Below the pieces are notes generated by a model. The model had not been told where the DNA came from. It made no database searches and saw only the letters and a list, made by a program, of their open reading frames with translations. Below are positions 27,969 through 36,612 of a stretch of DNA of 64,000 nt, piece after piece. Position numbers and translations under genes: made by a program. The stretch spans positions 25,659 to 89,658 of the forward strand of contig CACZWU010000005.1 in the NCBI GenBank assembly GCA_902784965.1. Direction: 5' to 3'. Numbering within the stretch: the first letter of the stretch is position 1; every line of letters starts with the position of its first letter. The stretch comes from an uncultured Bacteroidia bacterium. GTDB lineage: Bacteria > Bacteroidota > Bacteroidia > Bacteroidales > UBA932.

Positions 27969-29414
27969 CTAACCTTGTCCTTGTGATGGAACGGTGATGA
28001 ACCCGTCTTCCGGGTTCCAGCCGGTATGTTTGAGGGTACGGAGGAAGAATCGTCCGTCCGCGCATTTTACGTAGAGTCGGTTGCCGATAAAGCAGAGGGC
28101 GTCGATGCGGCGGGAGGGGAGGGTGAGGATGGCGCGCACGCGGCCGTTCTGGTCACAGACCTGCACGCCGCAGCACGTAGCCGCATAGAGGTTGCCCAGG
28201 GTGTCGAAAGCCAGGTCGCTGGCGATGGCTCCGTCGGGGCCTGAGCTGAAGTTGTCGGGGTTGTGGAGCCAGTAGAACTGCTCGCGGGCCATACGTTTGC
28301 CATCGGGCTCTACCAGTGCGGAGAGCAGCCAGTTGGAATGCGGCTCTGCCGAGACCTCCAGCTTGCCGGAGGGATCGCGCAGCGTGGTGACCGGATGTGC
28401 GAGCCGCTTGCGGACGGAGCCCGGAAGCGCTTCGGAGGCGATCTCCGTCCAGCCCGCTTCGCGCTCATCTCCCGTGCCCAGCAGTGACTGGAGCATGTCG
28501 TTGCGCGATTCACCCGCCTTCACGGGTGCAGGCCAGCCCTTCCAAAGCCAGCGCATGGCGTCGGGGAACATCCGGGTACCGTGCCAGATGCTGTGGCCGC
28601 CGCGGTCCCAGTGCGCCATCACTTCGTAGCCCGCGAAATCGAGCGCCGATTCCATGAGCAGGTTCTGCTCCCACCATTCGCCGAAGAGGGGATTCCAGGC
28701 GTCTTTCATGCCGTCCTGCAGGAAGATGCGCAAGGGCTTGGGCTCGGTTTTGCGGATATAGGCGGGATAGTCGTTGCCGCCGCGCATGGCCACGAAGGTG
28801 CCCACCGAACTGTAGACGCGGTGGAAGAGGTCGGGACGCTCCCAGGCTGCTGTGAAGGCGGCGATGCCGCTGCTGCTGGCTCCGGTGATGGCCCGGTCGT
28901 CGGGATTGCGGGAAAGTTTGACCGGGCGGCCGTCGGGGGTAACGAGACGCTCGACCAGAGGCAGGATCTCGTGTTCCAGAAAGTAGGCGAAGGTGCCGTC
29001 GGTGCGGTCGAATTCGTTGCTGCGGTTGTAGCGCAGCACGTTGCCGTCGGCGTCGTACGACACGCCGGGCTGCACGAACACACCGATGGTCACGGGCATC
29101 TCGCCGCTGGCGATGAGGTTGTCGAGGACGGTGGTGGCGTTGAACAGGATGCCGTCTAGGCCGACGAGCAGACAGGCGGGCGTCACGCCGTCGTATTGCA
29201 CGGGGACGTAGACCTTCCACTCACGGCGCGTCTCGGGATAGACCTGTGATTCCGTGAATTCGCCGGTGATGATCAGCCCCTTGAGACTGTCGGCCACGGG
29301 CACGAACGCCGGATCGTCGGGATACTGCGCGTTATGCCGCAGCTCCTGCGTTCCAACTGGTAACGAGGAAAGAAACCAAACAAAGACCAGTAATAATAAT
29401 CGCTTAGTAGTCAT
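27969..29414 (-). CDS. Secreted esterase (Fes/EsD-like) fused to a beta-propeller-like C-terminal domain
   Basis: 481 residues with a signal peptide (LLLLVFVWFLSSLPVGTQ). Residues about 25-300 are an alpha/beta hydrolase of the esterase D/enterochelin esterase type: WKVYVPVQYDGVTPACLLVG, nucleophile Ser in ITGASSSGIAAF, and HWDRGGHSIWHG with the catalytic His. The remainder (VTTLRDPSGKLEVSAEPHSN, FDTLGNLYAATCCGVQVCD) resembles SMP-30/gluconolactonase propeller blades, probably a few only. Relatives act on feruloyl, acetyl or siderophore esters. The gene starts just downstream of palindromic copy 2 and runs into the metal exporter gene. Confidence 0.82.
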   Translation of the reverse strand: MTTKRLLLLVFVWFLSSLPVGTQELRHNAQYPDDPAFVPVADSLKGLIITGEFTESQVYPETRREWKVYVPVQYDGVTPACLLVGLDGILFNATTVLDNLIASGEMPVTIGVFVQPGVSYDADGNVLRYNRSNEFDRTDGTFAYFLEHEILPLVERLVTPDGRPVKLSRNPDDRAITGASSSGIAAFTAAWERPDLFHRVYSSVGTFVAMRGGNDYPAYIRKTEPKPLRIFLQDGMKDAWNPLFGEWWEQNLLMESALDFAGYEVMAHWDRGGHSIWHGTRMFPDAMRWLWKGWPAPVKAGESRNDMLQSLLGTGDEREAGWTEIASEALPGSVRKRLAHPVTTLRDPSGKLEVSAEPHSNWLLSALVEPDGKRMAREQFYWLHNPDNFSSGPDGAIASDLAFDTLGNLYAATCCGVQVCDQNGRVRAILTLPSRRIDALCFIGNRLYVKCADGRFFLRTLKHTGWNPEDGFITVPSQGQG

Positions 29415-29429
29415 CAGTTGATTGCTGTT

Positions 29430-29577
29430 GCTTATGTGCCAAGGTGCGGTTGGGATATTGCTTCGAGGACCCTAAGCACCCGCGCTTGATAGCGGGAGGG
29501 GCCCAAAGCCCTGGCTTTGGGAGGGAGACGCGAAGCGTCGGTCCGAGAAGCAATTTCCAGAGCACCCAAGCATAAGC
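29430..29577 (+). repeat. 148-bp palindromic element, copy 2
   Basis: Outer arms GCTTATG (29430-29436) and CATAAGC (29571-29577). Inside are GGTCCGAGAAGCAAT paired with ATTGCTTCGAGGACC, the hairpin GACGCGAAGCGTC, and CCCAAAGCCCTGGCTTTGGG. It occupies almost all of the gap between the esterase start and the stop codon of the GNAT-like gene, ending at that stop. Confidence 0.85.
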
Positions 29578-30701
29578 TAAAGTTCTTTAATATAACATCG
29601 TGCCCGCTTGTGGAGACGCGTTTCAAAACGGTTCCACATGTTTTGGACGCTGTTGTTTTCTTCCAGTTCGCGCGTCGTCTCCAGATACTTGATGCCATAT
29701 TTCCGGATGGACGGCGCCACCTTGTCGAAGATCATGGCATTGAGCCCCTTTCCCTGGTATTCCTCCTTGATGCCGATCAGGAGCAGGTCAAGCGTGTCGT
29801 TGTGCCGGATGGCATGCAGGATGTGCATCCAGCCGAATGGGAAGAGCTTGCCATGGCATTTCTGCATCGCCCTGGAGAGCGAAGGCATCGAAATGCCGAA
29901 AGCCACCACTTCGTCTTTCTCGTTGAGGATGATCGAGACGAAATCGGTGTTGAGGTTCGGGACGAACTGGGCGATGAGGTCGTCGACCTGCTCCTTGGTC
30001 AGCTCGGAGAAACCGTGGAGATTGTGGTACGTTTCGTTGAGCACCGGGATGCACTGCGGAAAATAGTCGACCATCTGTTTCTTGGTGTCGATCGTGGCCT
30101 GGTGCAGGTGGTAGCGCTGGGCAACCAGGCCGGCCGGACGCCTGAACCACTCCTCGATGTTGTCGGGCATCTTGATGCTGTATTCCACCCAGTCGGTGTC
30201 CTTGGCGTAGCCCCGCCGCAGCAACTGCGTCTCGTAATACGGGTGGTTGTATTTGCCGTAAGCCGTAGGCAGTTCGTCGAAGCCCGCCACCAGTACGCCG
30301 GAGGCATCGAATTCCAGGAAACCCAGCGGACCGTTCATGACCTTCATCCCCTTTTCCCGTGCCCAGGTCTCCACCGTGTCGAACAGGGCGTCGACCACCT
30401 CGTCATCGTCGACGAAATCCATGAAGCCGAAACGGGCGTAGGGCGTGCCGGTCTTCTCGTTGTACTGCCGGTTGATGATGCCCGCGATGCGGCCCACGAT
30501 GTGCCGCTGTTCATCGAGCGCCAGCCAGTATTTTCCCTCGCAGAATGCGAAGGCATGGTTCTTTTTCGGGTCGAGTACGGCCAGGTCGCCCCTTTCCAAG
30601 GTTGGTACGTAATAGGGGTTGTCCTTATAGAGAGCATTGGGGAAATGGACGAACTGGCGGAGTTCCCGCTGCGTCTTCACTTCCTGTATGGTGGTCTTCA
30701 T
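29577..30701 (-). CDS. GNAT-like N-acyltransferase, tandem copy B
   Basis: 374 residues from the ATG at 30701 (MKTTIQEVKTQRELRQFVHF). The N-terminal part FPNALYKDNPYYVPTLERGD and the C-terminal GNAT motif GIKEEYQGKGLNAMIFDK place it with the YghO-like GNAT proteins, which are uncharacterised. HIVGRIAGIINRQYNE and MNGPLGFLEFDASGVLVAGF mark a second acetyltransferase-like half. It is an obvious paralogue of the gene immediately upstream (same length, collinear motifs), arising from tandem duplication; the 26-base gap suggests one transcript. No signal peptide. Confidence 0.82.
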   Translation of the reverse strand: MKTTIQEVKTQRELRQFVHFPNALYKDNPYYVPTLERGDLAVLDPKKNHAFAFCEGKYWLALDEQRHIVGRIAGIINRQYNEKTGTPYARFGFMDFVDDDEVVDALFDTVETWAREKGMKVMNGPLGFLEFDASGVLVAGFDELPTAYGKYNHPYYETQLLRRGYAKDTDWVEYSIKMPDNIEEWFRRPAGLVAQRYHLHQATIDTKKQMVDYFPQCIPVLNETYHNLHGFSELTKEQVDDLIAQFVPNLNTDFVSIILNEKDEVVAFGISMPSLSRAMQKCHGKLFPFGWMHILHAIRHNDTLDLLLIGIKEEYQGKGLNAMIFDKVAPSIRKYGIKYLETTRELEENNSVQNMWNRFETRLHKRARCYIKEL

Positions 30702-30727
30702 ATGGTGTTGAAGTTGTATTCGGTGAT

Positions 30728-31852
30728 TTACAGATTCTTCTGGTAGCAGCGCATCCGTTTGTTGAGTCGGTATACGAAACGGGACCACATGGGCTTGAAC
30801 GGATCGTAGTCCTCTCGTTCCAGGGTGGTTTCCAGGTATTTGATCTCGTAGCGCAGGATGGCGTCGGCGAACTTGTCGAACAGCATGTCCGTGACGCCTT
30901 TTCCCTGGTACTCCTTGGCGACGCCCACCATCAGCAGGTCGAGCGTGTCGTTGTGCCTGAGGGCGTGGCGGATGCGCTGATAGCTAAAGGGGGACATCTT
31001 GCCTTTCATCCGTCGCAGGGCCTTCGAAAGGGAAGGCATCGCGAAACCGAAGGCGACGACTTCCTCTTTCTCGTTGAGGACGATCGACACGAAATCGAGA
31101 TTGAGCTGCGGATTGAAACGGCGGATCAGTTCCTGCGCCTGTCTCTGTGTGATGCCGTTGAATCCAGGAACGCCGTCGTAGGTCTCGTTGAGCACTTTGG
31201 CGCATTGGCGGAAATAGGCGTTCATTTTCTTCCGGGAAGTGATGTCGGCCTGGTGCAGGTGGTAGCGCTGGGCGACCACGTTGGCGTCGTGCGCGTACAT
31301 TTCCTTGATGTTGTCGGGCAGCACCACGTTGTATTGCACGTAGTCCTGGACTGGCTCAAATCCCCGTCGCAGCAGATGCTTTTCGTAATAGGGAGCGTGG
31401 TAGTTGGTGTACGCCGTAGGTATCTCGTCGAACCCCTCCACCATCAGGCCGATGGCATCGAAATCCTGAAACTCCTGCGGTCCGGAGATCCGTTGCATGC
31501 CGTTTTTCCGCGCCCATTCCTCGGCCGTGTCGAAGAGCGCGTCGACCACGGTTTCGTCGTCGATGAAATCCGCAAAGCCGAAGCGGGCGCAGGCCTCGCC
31601 GTTCTCCTCGTTGTCGCTCCGGTTGATGATGCCGGCGATGCGGCCCACGACACGGGTCGGCCCGTCATAGGCCAGCCAGAGGCTGCAGTCGCAGAAAGCG
31701 GAAGCCGGATTCTTTTTCGGATTGAGTTCCGCGCGGATCAACATCTCCAGCTTGGGGACATAGTAGGGATTGTCCTTGAAGAGCGCGTTCGGAAAATGGA
31801 CGAACTGCTTCAGCTGGAGCTTGTTGGTTACTTCTTTGATCGTGACTTTCAT
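30728..31852 (-). CDS. GNAT-like N-acyltransferase, tandem copy A
   Basis: 374 residues, paralogous to the gene at 29577-30701 (for example FPNALFKDNPYYVPKLEMLI and VAKEYQGKGVTDMLFDKFA). The acetyl-CoA loop YQGKG is intact in both copies. The divergent middle (ISGPQEFQDFDAIGLMVEGF against MNGPLGFLEFDASGVLVAGF) suggests the two copies use different acceptors. It lies 21 bases after uvrA, at the end of the uvrB-rel-uvrA run, and may be co-transcribed with it. The substrate is unknown. Confidence 0.82.
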   Translation of the reverse strand: MKVTIKEVTNKLQLKQFVHFPNALFKDNPYYVPKLEMLIRAELNPKKNPASAFCDCSLWLAYDGPTRVVGRIAGIINRSDNEENGEACARFGFADFIDDETVVDALFDTAEEWARKNGMQRISGPQEFQDFDAIGLMVEGFDEIPTAYTNYHAPYYEKHLLRRGFEPVQDYVQYNVVLPDNIKEMYAHDANVVAQRYHLHQADITSRKKMNAYFRQCAKVLNETYDGVPGFNGITQRQAQELIRRFNPQLNLDFVSIVLNEKEEVVAFGFAMPSLSKALRRMKGKMSPFSYQRIRHALRHNDTLDLLMVGVAKEYQGKGVTDMLFDKFADAILRYEIKYLETTLEREDYDPFKPMWSRFVYRLNKRMRCYQKNL

Positions 31853-31873
31853 AAAGATATGCCGTTTTGATTT

Positions 31874-34669
31874 TTATTCTTTCATGGTTTCCTCCATGGC
31901 GTTGCGGAGCGCGTGCCCCGTGAAGGTATCGGCACCGGCCAGGTTTTCGGGCGTGCCTTCAAACACCACCTGTCCGCCTTCGGCGCCCGCATCGGGCCCC
32001 AGGTCGATCACCCAGTCGGCTGCACGGATCACGTCGAGGTTGTGCTCCACCACGACGATGGAGTGCCCCCGGTCGACCAGCGCGGCGAAGGCTGCGAGCA
32101 GTTTCTCGATGTCGTGGAAATGCAGGCCGGTGGTGGGTTCGTCGAAGATGAAGAGGATGGATCCCTTCGCCTCGTAGTCCTTGCCCAGGAACGAGGCCAG
32201 CTTGATGCGCTGGCTCTCGCCGCCGCTGAGCGAACTGCTGCTCTGGCCCAGCTGCAGGTAGGAGAGGCCCACGTCGACCAGCGGCTGCAACCGCTCTGCG
32301 ATGCGTCGGGCCAGCGGGTCGCTCTGCGCACCGAAGAAGGCGATGGCCTCCTCCACGCGCATGTCGAGGACTTCGCTGATGTCCTTGCCCTGGTATTTCA
32401 CTTCCAGGATGTCGCTTTGGAAGCGCTTGCCGCCGCAGGCATCGCACACCATCTCCACGTCGGCCATGAATTGCATCGGGATGTGGATAACCCCTTCGCC
32501 CAGGCATTCGGGGCAGCGTCCGCCGTCGATGTTGAACGAGAAGTGCGAATGTCCGTAGCCGTTCATCCGGGCGTAGGGCTGGTCGGCGAAAAGGCGCCGG
32601 ATGTCATCGTAGACCTTGAGGTAGGTAACGGGATTGGAGCGGGTGCTCTTGCCGATGGGGTTCTGGTCGATGTATTCGATCGAGGCGATCTTGCCCAGGT
32701 CGCCACGGAGTTCCTTGTAGATGCCGGGCTTGCTGCCGATCTGGTTGAGGTGCCGGTAAATGGCGGGATAGAGGATATCGCCCACCAGCGAACTCTTGCC
32801 ACTGCCGCTCACGCCCGTGACGACGGTCAGGCAGCGCAGCGGGAACTTGACGTCGATGTTTTTCAGGTTGTTTTCGCGTGCGCCGGCCACTTCCACGGCA
32901 TACTTCCAGCTGCGTTTCTTCGCCGGAACGGGAATCCGTTTCCGCCCCGACAGGTAATCGAGCGTCAGGGAACGGGCGCCTTCGGCCAGGCCCTGTGCGA
33001 TGGAGCCCTGAAATACGATGCGGCCGCCGTTCGAGCCGGCGAATGGGCCGATGTCGATGAGCTGGTCGGCCGCCTCGATGATGTGGCGGTCGTGCTCCAC
33101 GACGATGACGGTGTTGCCCAGGTCGCGCAGGCGCAGCAGCACGCCGATGAGCCGCTCTGTGTCGCGTTCGTGGAGGCCGATGCTCGGCTCGTCGAGGATA
33201 TACATCGATCCCACCAGGTTGTTGCCCAACGAACTGACCAGGTTGATGCGCTGGCTCTCGCCGCCGCTCAGCGTGTTGGAGGCGCGGCTCAGCGTGAGAT
33301 AGCCTAGGCCCACCTCACAGATATACTGCAGGCGGGAACGGATTTCACGCAGCGGACGTTCCGCCACCGTGCGGTCGTAGTCGTCGAGCCGGAGCTCCTG
33401 GAAGAAAGCGTTCAGTTCGCTGACGGGCATCGTCATCAGTTCGTGGATGTTCCGTCCACCGACCTTCACGTAGAGGGCTTCCGGGCGCAGGCGCGAGCCG
33501 CCGCAGGCGTGGCAGGTGGTCTTGCCGGAGTAGCGGCTGAGCATGTACCGGTACTGGATCTTGTATCGCTGGCTTTCCACCCATTTGAAGAAGGGGTCGA
33601 TGCCGGTGAAGTATTCGTTGCCGCGCCACAGGAGGGCTTTCTGTTCGGGGCTGAGCTCGATGTAGGGTTTGTGGATGGGGAAATCGAACTTGTAGGCGTT
33701 CATCACCAGCTCGTCATTGAGCTGTTTCATCATTTCGCCCCGCCAGCAGGCGATGGCGCCCTGGTAGATGCTCAGGGTCGGGTCGGGGATGACGAGGGCC
33801 TCGTCGATGCCGATGGTCTTGCCGTAGCCGCCGCAGACGGGGCAGGCGCCCAGCGGGCTGTTGTAGCTGAACAGGTGTTCGGAGGGTTCTTCGAAGCGCA
33901 TGCCGTCGGCCTCGAAGAGGTTGGAGAAGTTGCGGGCGCCGGCTTTTTCACTCCAGACACAGAGATAGCCGCCCCCCTGGGCAAAAGCGGTCTGGGCGGA
34001 ATCGAGCGCGCGGCTCACTGTGTCTTCGTCGGCGGCCGCCGTCAGGCGGTCGACCAGCAGCAGCCATTCGTCTTCAAAGTCCCCGATATGTTGCAGGGCT
34101 TCCTCCATTTTGGCCATCCGCCCGTCGCGGGTAGCCAGGCGCGAATATCCTTCTTCCTTGAGATTCAGGAGCTTCTCGATCTTTCCGTCTTCTTGCCAAC
34201 GGATATCAGCCAGGATCAGCACGGTGGATCCGGCTTCCAGGCTGGTGACGTAGCCGGCCACGTCCTTGGTGGTGTCGCAGCGGACCTCGCGGCCGGAGAT
34301 GGGGGAGTAGGTCTTGCCGATGCGGGCAAAGAGCAGCCGCAGGTGGTCGTAGATTTCGGTGCTGGTGCCCACCGTGGAGCGGGGGTTGCGGGTATTGACC
34401 TTCTGTTCGATGGCGATGGCCGGCGGGATGCCCGAGATCAGGTCGACGTCGGGTTTGCTCATCCGGCCGAGGAACTGGCGGGCGAAGGAGGAGAGGCTTT
34501 CGGCAAAGCGGCGCTGGCCTTCGGCAAACAGGGTGTCGAAGGCAAGCGAACTCTTGCCGCTGCCCGAGATGCCGGTAATGACGACCAGCTTCCCGAGCGG
34601 GATATCAAGATCGATATTCTGCAGGTTGTTAACCCTGGCGCCTCTTATGTGTATCTCCTTTGTCTCCAT
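31874..34669 (-). CDS. uvrA: Excinuclease ABC subunit A
   Basis: 931 residues; damage-recognition ATPase of nucleotide excision repair. Two ABC cassettes are visible: Walker A GISGSGKSSLAFDTL and GVSGSGKSSLVGDIL, signatures NTLSGGESQRINL and SSLSGGESQRIKL. Zinc-finger cysteines are in ACPVCGGYGK, TCHACGGSRLRPE and RCPECLGEGV with VCDACGGKRF. The start codon lies 41 bases inside the end of the Rel gene, so the two are translationally coupled. With uvrB two genes upstream, this is a DNA-repair and stringent-response operon. Confidence 0.97.
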   Translation of the reverse strand: METKEIHIRGARVNNLQNIDLDIPLGKLVVITGISGSGKSSLAFDTLFAEGQRRFAESLSSFARQFLGRMSKPDVDLISGIPPAIAIEQKVNTRNPRSTVGTSTEIYDHLRLLFARIGKTYSPISGREVRCDTTKDVAGYVTSLEAGSTVLILADIRWQEDGKIEKLLNLKEEGYSRLATRDGRMAKMEEALQHIGDFEDEWLLLVDRLTAAADEDTVSRALDSAQTAFAQGGGYLCVWSEKAGARNFSNLFEADGMRFEEPSEHLFSYNSPLGACPVCGGYGKTIGIDEALVIPDPTLSIYQGAIACWRGEMMKQLNDELVMNAYKFDFPIHKPYIELSPEQKALLWRGNEYFTGIDPFFKWVESQRYKIQYRYMLSRYSGKTTCHACGGSRLRPEALYVKVGGRNIHELMTMPVSELNAFFQELRLDDYDRTVAERPLREIRSRLQYICEVGLGYLTLSRASNTLSGGESQRINLVSSLGNNLVGSMYILDEPSIGLHERDTERLIGVLLRLRDLGNTVIVVEHDRHIIEAADQLIDIGPFAGSNGGRIVFQGSIAQGLAEGARSLTLDYLSGRKRIPVPAKKRSWKYAVEVAGARENNLKNIDVKFPLRCLTVVTGVSGSGKSSLVGDILYPAIYRHLNQIGSKPGIYKELRGDLGKIASIEYIDQNPIGKSTRSNPVTYLKVYDDIRRLFADQPYARMNGYGHSHFSFNIDGGRCPECLGEGVIHIPMQFMADVEMVCDACGGKRFQSDILEVKYQGKDISEVLDMRVEEAIAFFGAQSDPLARRIAERLQPLVDVGLSYLQLGQSSSSLSGGESQRIKLASFLGKDYEAKGSILFIFDEPTTGLHFHDIEKLLAAFAALVDRGHSIVVVEHNLDVIRAADWVIDLGPDAGAEGGQVVFEGTPENLAGADTFTGHALRNAMEETMKE

Positions 34670-36611
34670 CTTTTTCGCTGGACCGGGGTTTCCAGCTTAC
34701 TTCAATCACCCGGTAGGGGTAGTTTTCGCGCAGGCGTGCCGCATTGGGGCAGTTGATGCGGTGTATCTTGATGCCGTCGCGGATGGTGAGGAACCCGAAG
34801 ATCGGGTCACCATAGGCGGGCGTGCAGCATTTGGCGGGTTTGAGGTCGACGCCTTTCAGCTTGCGGTCAATGAGGAAATCGCCGCTTTCGATGCCGCTTC
34901 TGTCGGCGTGGGCCGTTTCGGGGGTCTTCGTCTCCGTCGTGCTTTCGGCAGCCGTTTCGGTCTCCATCTTGTGGACGAGGAAATCCTTGACGAGGGCTAC
35001 GTCGAACTGACTGTTGCCGATGGCGCCGAAGAATTCGTTGAGGGTGCCGAACCGGTTGCGGCGGGCCAGCGTCCACAGTTCCCCATCCGAAATCACCATT
35101 TTCCAGTTCTTGAGCCGTCGGGCGAGCAGTTCCTTGCCCGTGGCGGCGCGGGCGTTCTCCTCCTCCTTGAGTTTCTGCTTGATCTTGCTGCGGGCTTTCG
35201 ACGACACCACGAAATTCAGCCAGTCGGCGGTGGGCTTCTGGTTTTTGCTGCTGATGATTTCCACCACGTCGCCGGTGTGGAGCTTTTCGCGGATCGAGCA
35301 CATCTTTCCATTGACGCGGGCGCCGGTACAGCGCAGGCCGAGTTTGGAGTGGATCTCGAAGGCGAAGTCAAGCACGGTACTGCCGGCGTGCAGCTGGCGC
35401 AGGTCGCCGGTCGGGGTATAGACCAGCAACTCGTCCAGGGCCAGGGAGGCGTGTTCGTATTTTTCCTCCTCGCAGCTCTGCATCAGGTCGCGGACCTGGT
35501 TGAGCCAGTCGGTGAGGTGGCTTTTGCCGCCCTTGATACCCTTGTACGACCAGTGGGCGGCGTTGCCTTTTTCTGCGATGTAATCCATCCGCGTGGTGCG
35601 GATCTGCACTTCCACGGGCAATCCTTCTTTCGTCCGGACGGTTGTATGGAGCGATTCATAGCCGTTGTCGCGCGGTTTGGAGATCCAGTCACGGAGCCGT
35701 TTGGTGTCGGGAGTGTATTCTTCCGTCACCAGGGAGTAGACTTTCCAGCAGAGGGCTTCTTCCAGCTTGTGGTCGGGTTCGCAGTCGATGATGAAACGCA
35801 TGGCGAACAGGTCGTACACCTTGTCGAAGGTAATCTGCTGGGCCTGCATCTTCCGCCAGATGGAATAGGGGCTTTTGGTCCGGGCCTTGAGGGTGTAACG
35901 GATGCCTTCGCGGTCGAGCTTCTCGCGGAGCGGGTTGATGAACTGCTCTACCAGGGCTTCGCGCTGGGGCTCGGTTTCCTTGATCTTGCGGGTGATCTCC
36001 TTGTATTTTTCGGGCTCTGTATATTTGAGGAAGATGTCCTCGAGTTCGCTCTTCACGCGGTAGAGGCCGAGCTGGTGGGCGAGGGGGATGTAAAGCATCA
36101 TTGTCTCCATCAGCTTCTTGGTGCGCTTGGCCGGCGGCAGGATGTTGATGCTGCGCATCACCTCGAGGCGGTCGGCCAGCTTGATCAGGATCACGCGCGG
36201 GTCGGTGGAATACGAGATGATGAGCTTGCGGTAGCGCTCTTCGTCGAGGTTGGCTTCCTGCAATTGGACATTCGAGATGTTGTTGAGCCCCTCCACGATC
36301 TCGATGATATCGTGGGGATACTCGGCCCGGAATGATTCGAGCAGCGGGGTTTTGTTGAGTTCGGCCACGTTGTCGGTCTGGAAGCGGTTGGCTTCGTGGA
36401 GCAGGGTGGCGGCTGCGGCGTCGGCCTGCAGGCCCATCTCCCGGCACACGATATGGGCGACCGCCAGGGGGTGTTCGATGAAGGGGCTGCTGTTGCTGCG
36501 CATTTTGCCCTGCAGGGCTTCGGCCGCCGACTCATAGGCCGACAGCACCATCCGCTTCTCGGATTCGGAGAAGTCGCTCAAGATCTCTTGCAGTTTCCGG
36601 GGTATCATCAT
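34629..36611 (-). CDS. relA: RelA/SpoT-type (p)ppGpp synthetase with degenerate hydrolase site and no ACT domain
   Basis: 660 residues. The HD region starts IEHPLAVAHIVC (His47), but the catalytic HD pair is His72-Glu73 (LLHEANRF), and KLADRLEVMRS replaces the usual DRLHNMRT, so ppGpp hydrolysis is probably lost. The synthetase domain is intact: TKSPYSIWRKMQ, YDLFAMRFIIDCE and NGYESLHTTVRTKEG. A TGS domain (YTPTGDLRQLHAGSTVLDFA) and a Cys-containing motif (KCCTPAYGDPIFGF, RINCPNAARL) follow. The protein then ends in a charged tail (RSSEKDGDKGDTHKRRQG) where relatives continue into an ACT domain of about 75 residues. It overlaps uvrA by 41 bases and starts 1 base after uvrB. Confidence 0.9.
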   Translation of the reverse strand: MMIPRKLQEILSDFSESEKRMVLSAYESAAEALQGKMRSNSSPFIEHPLAVAHIVCREMGLQADAAAATLLHEANRFQTDNVAELNKTPLLESFRAEYPHDIIEIVEGLNNISNVQLQEANLDEERYRKLIISYSTDPRVILIKLADRLEVMRSINILPPAKRTKKLMETMMLYIPLAHQLGLYRVKSELEDIFLKYTEPEKYKEITRKIKETEPQREALVEQFINPLREKLDREGIRYTLKARTKSPYSIWRKMQAQQITFDKVYDLFAMRFIIDCEPDHKLEEALCWKVYSLVTEEYTPDTKRLRDWISKPRDNGYESLHTTVRTKEGLPVEVQIRTTRMDYIAEKGNAAHWSYKGIKGGKSHLTDWLNQVRDLMQSCEEEKYEHASLALDELLVYTPTGDLRQLHAGSTVLDFAFEIHSKLGLRCTGARVNGKMCSIREKLHTGDVVEIISSKNQKPTADWLNFVVSSKARSKIKQKLKEEENARAATGKELLARRLKNWKMVISDGELWTLARRNRFGTLNEFFGAIGNSQFDVALVKDFLVHKMETETAAESTTETKTPETAHADRSGIESGDFLIDRKLKGVDLKPAKCCTPAYGDPIFGFLTIRDGIKIHRINCPNAARLRENYPYRVIEVSWKPRSSEKDGDKGDTHKRRQG

Positions 36612-36612
36612 C

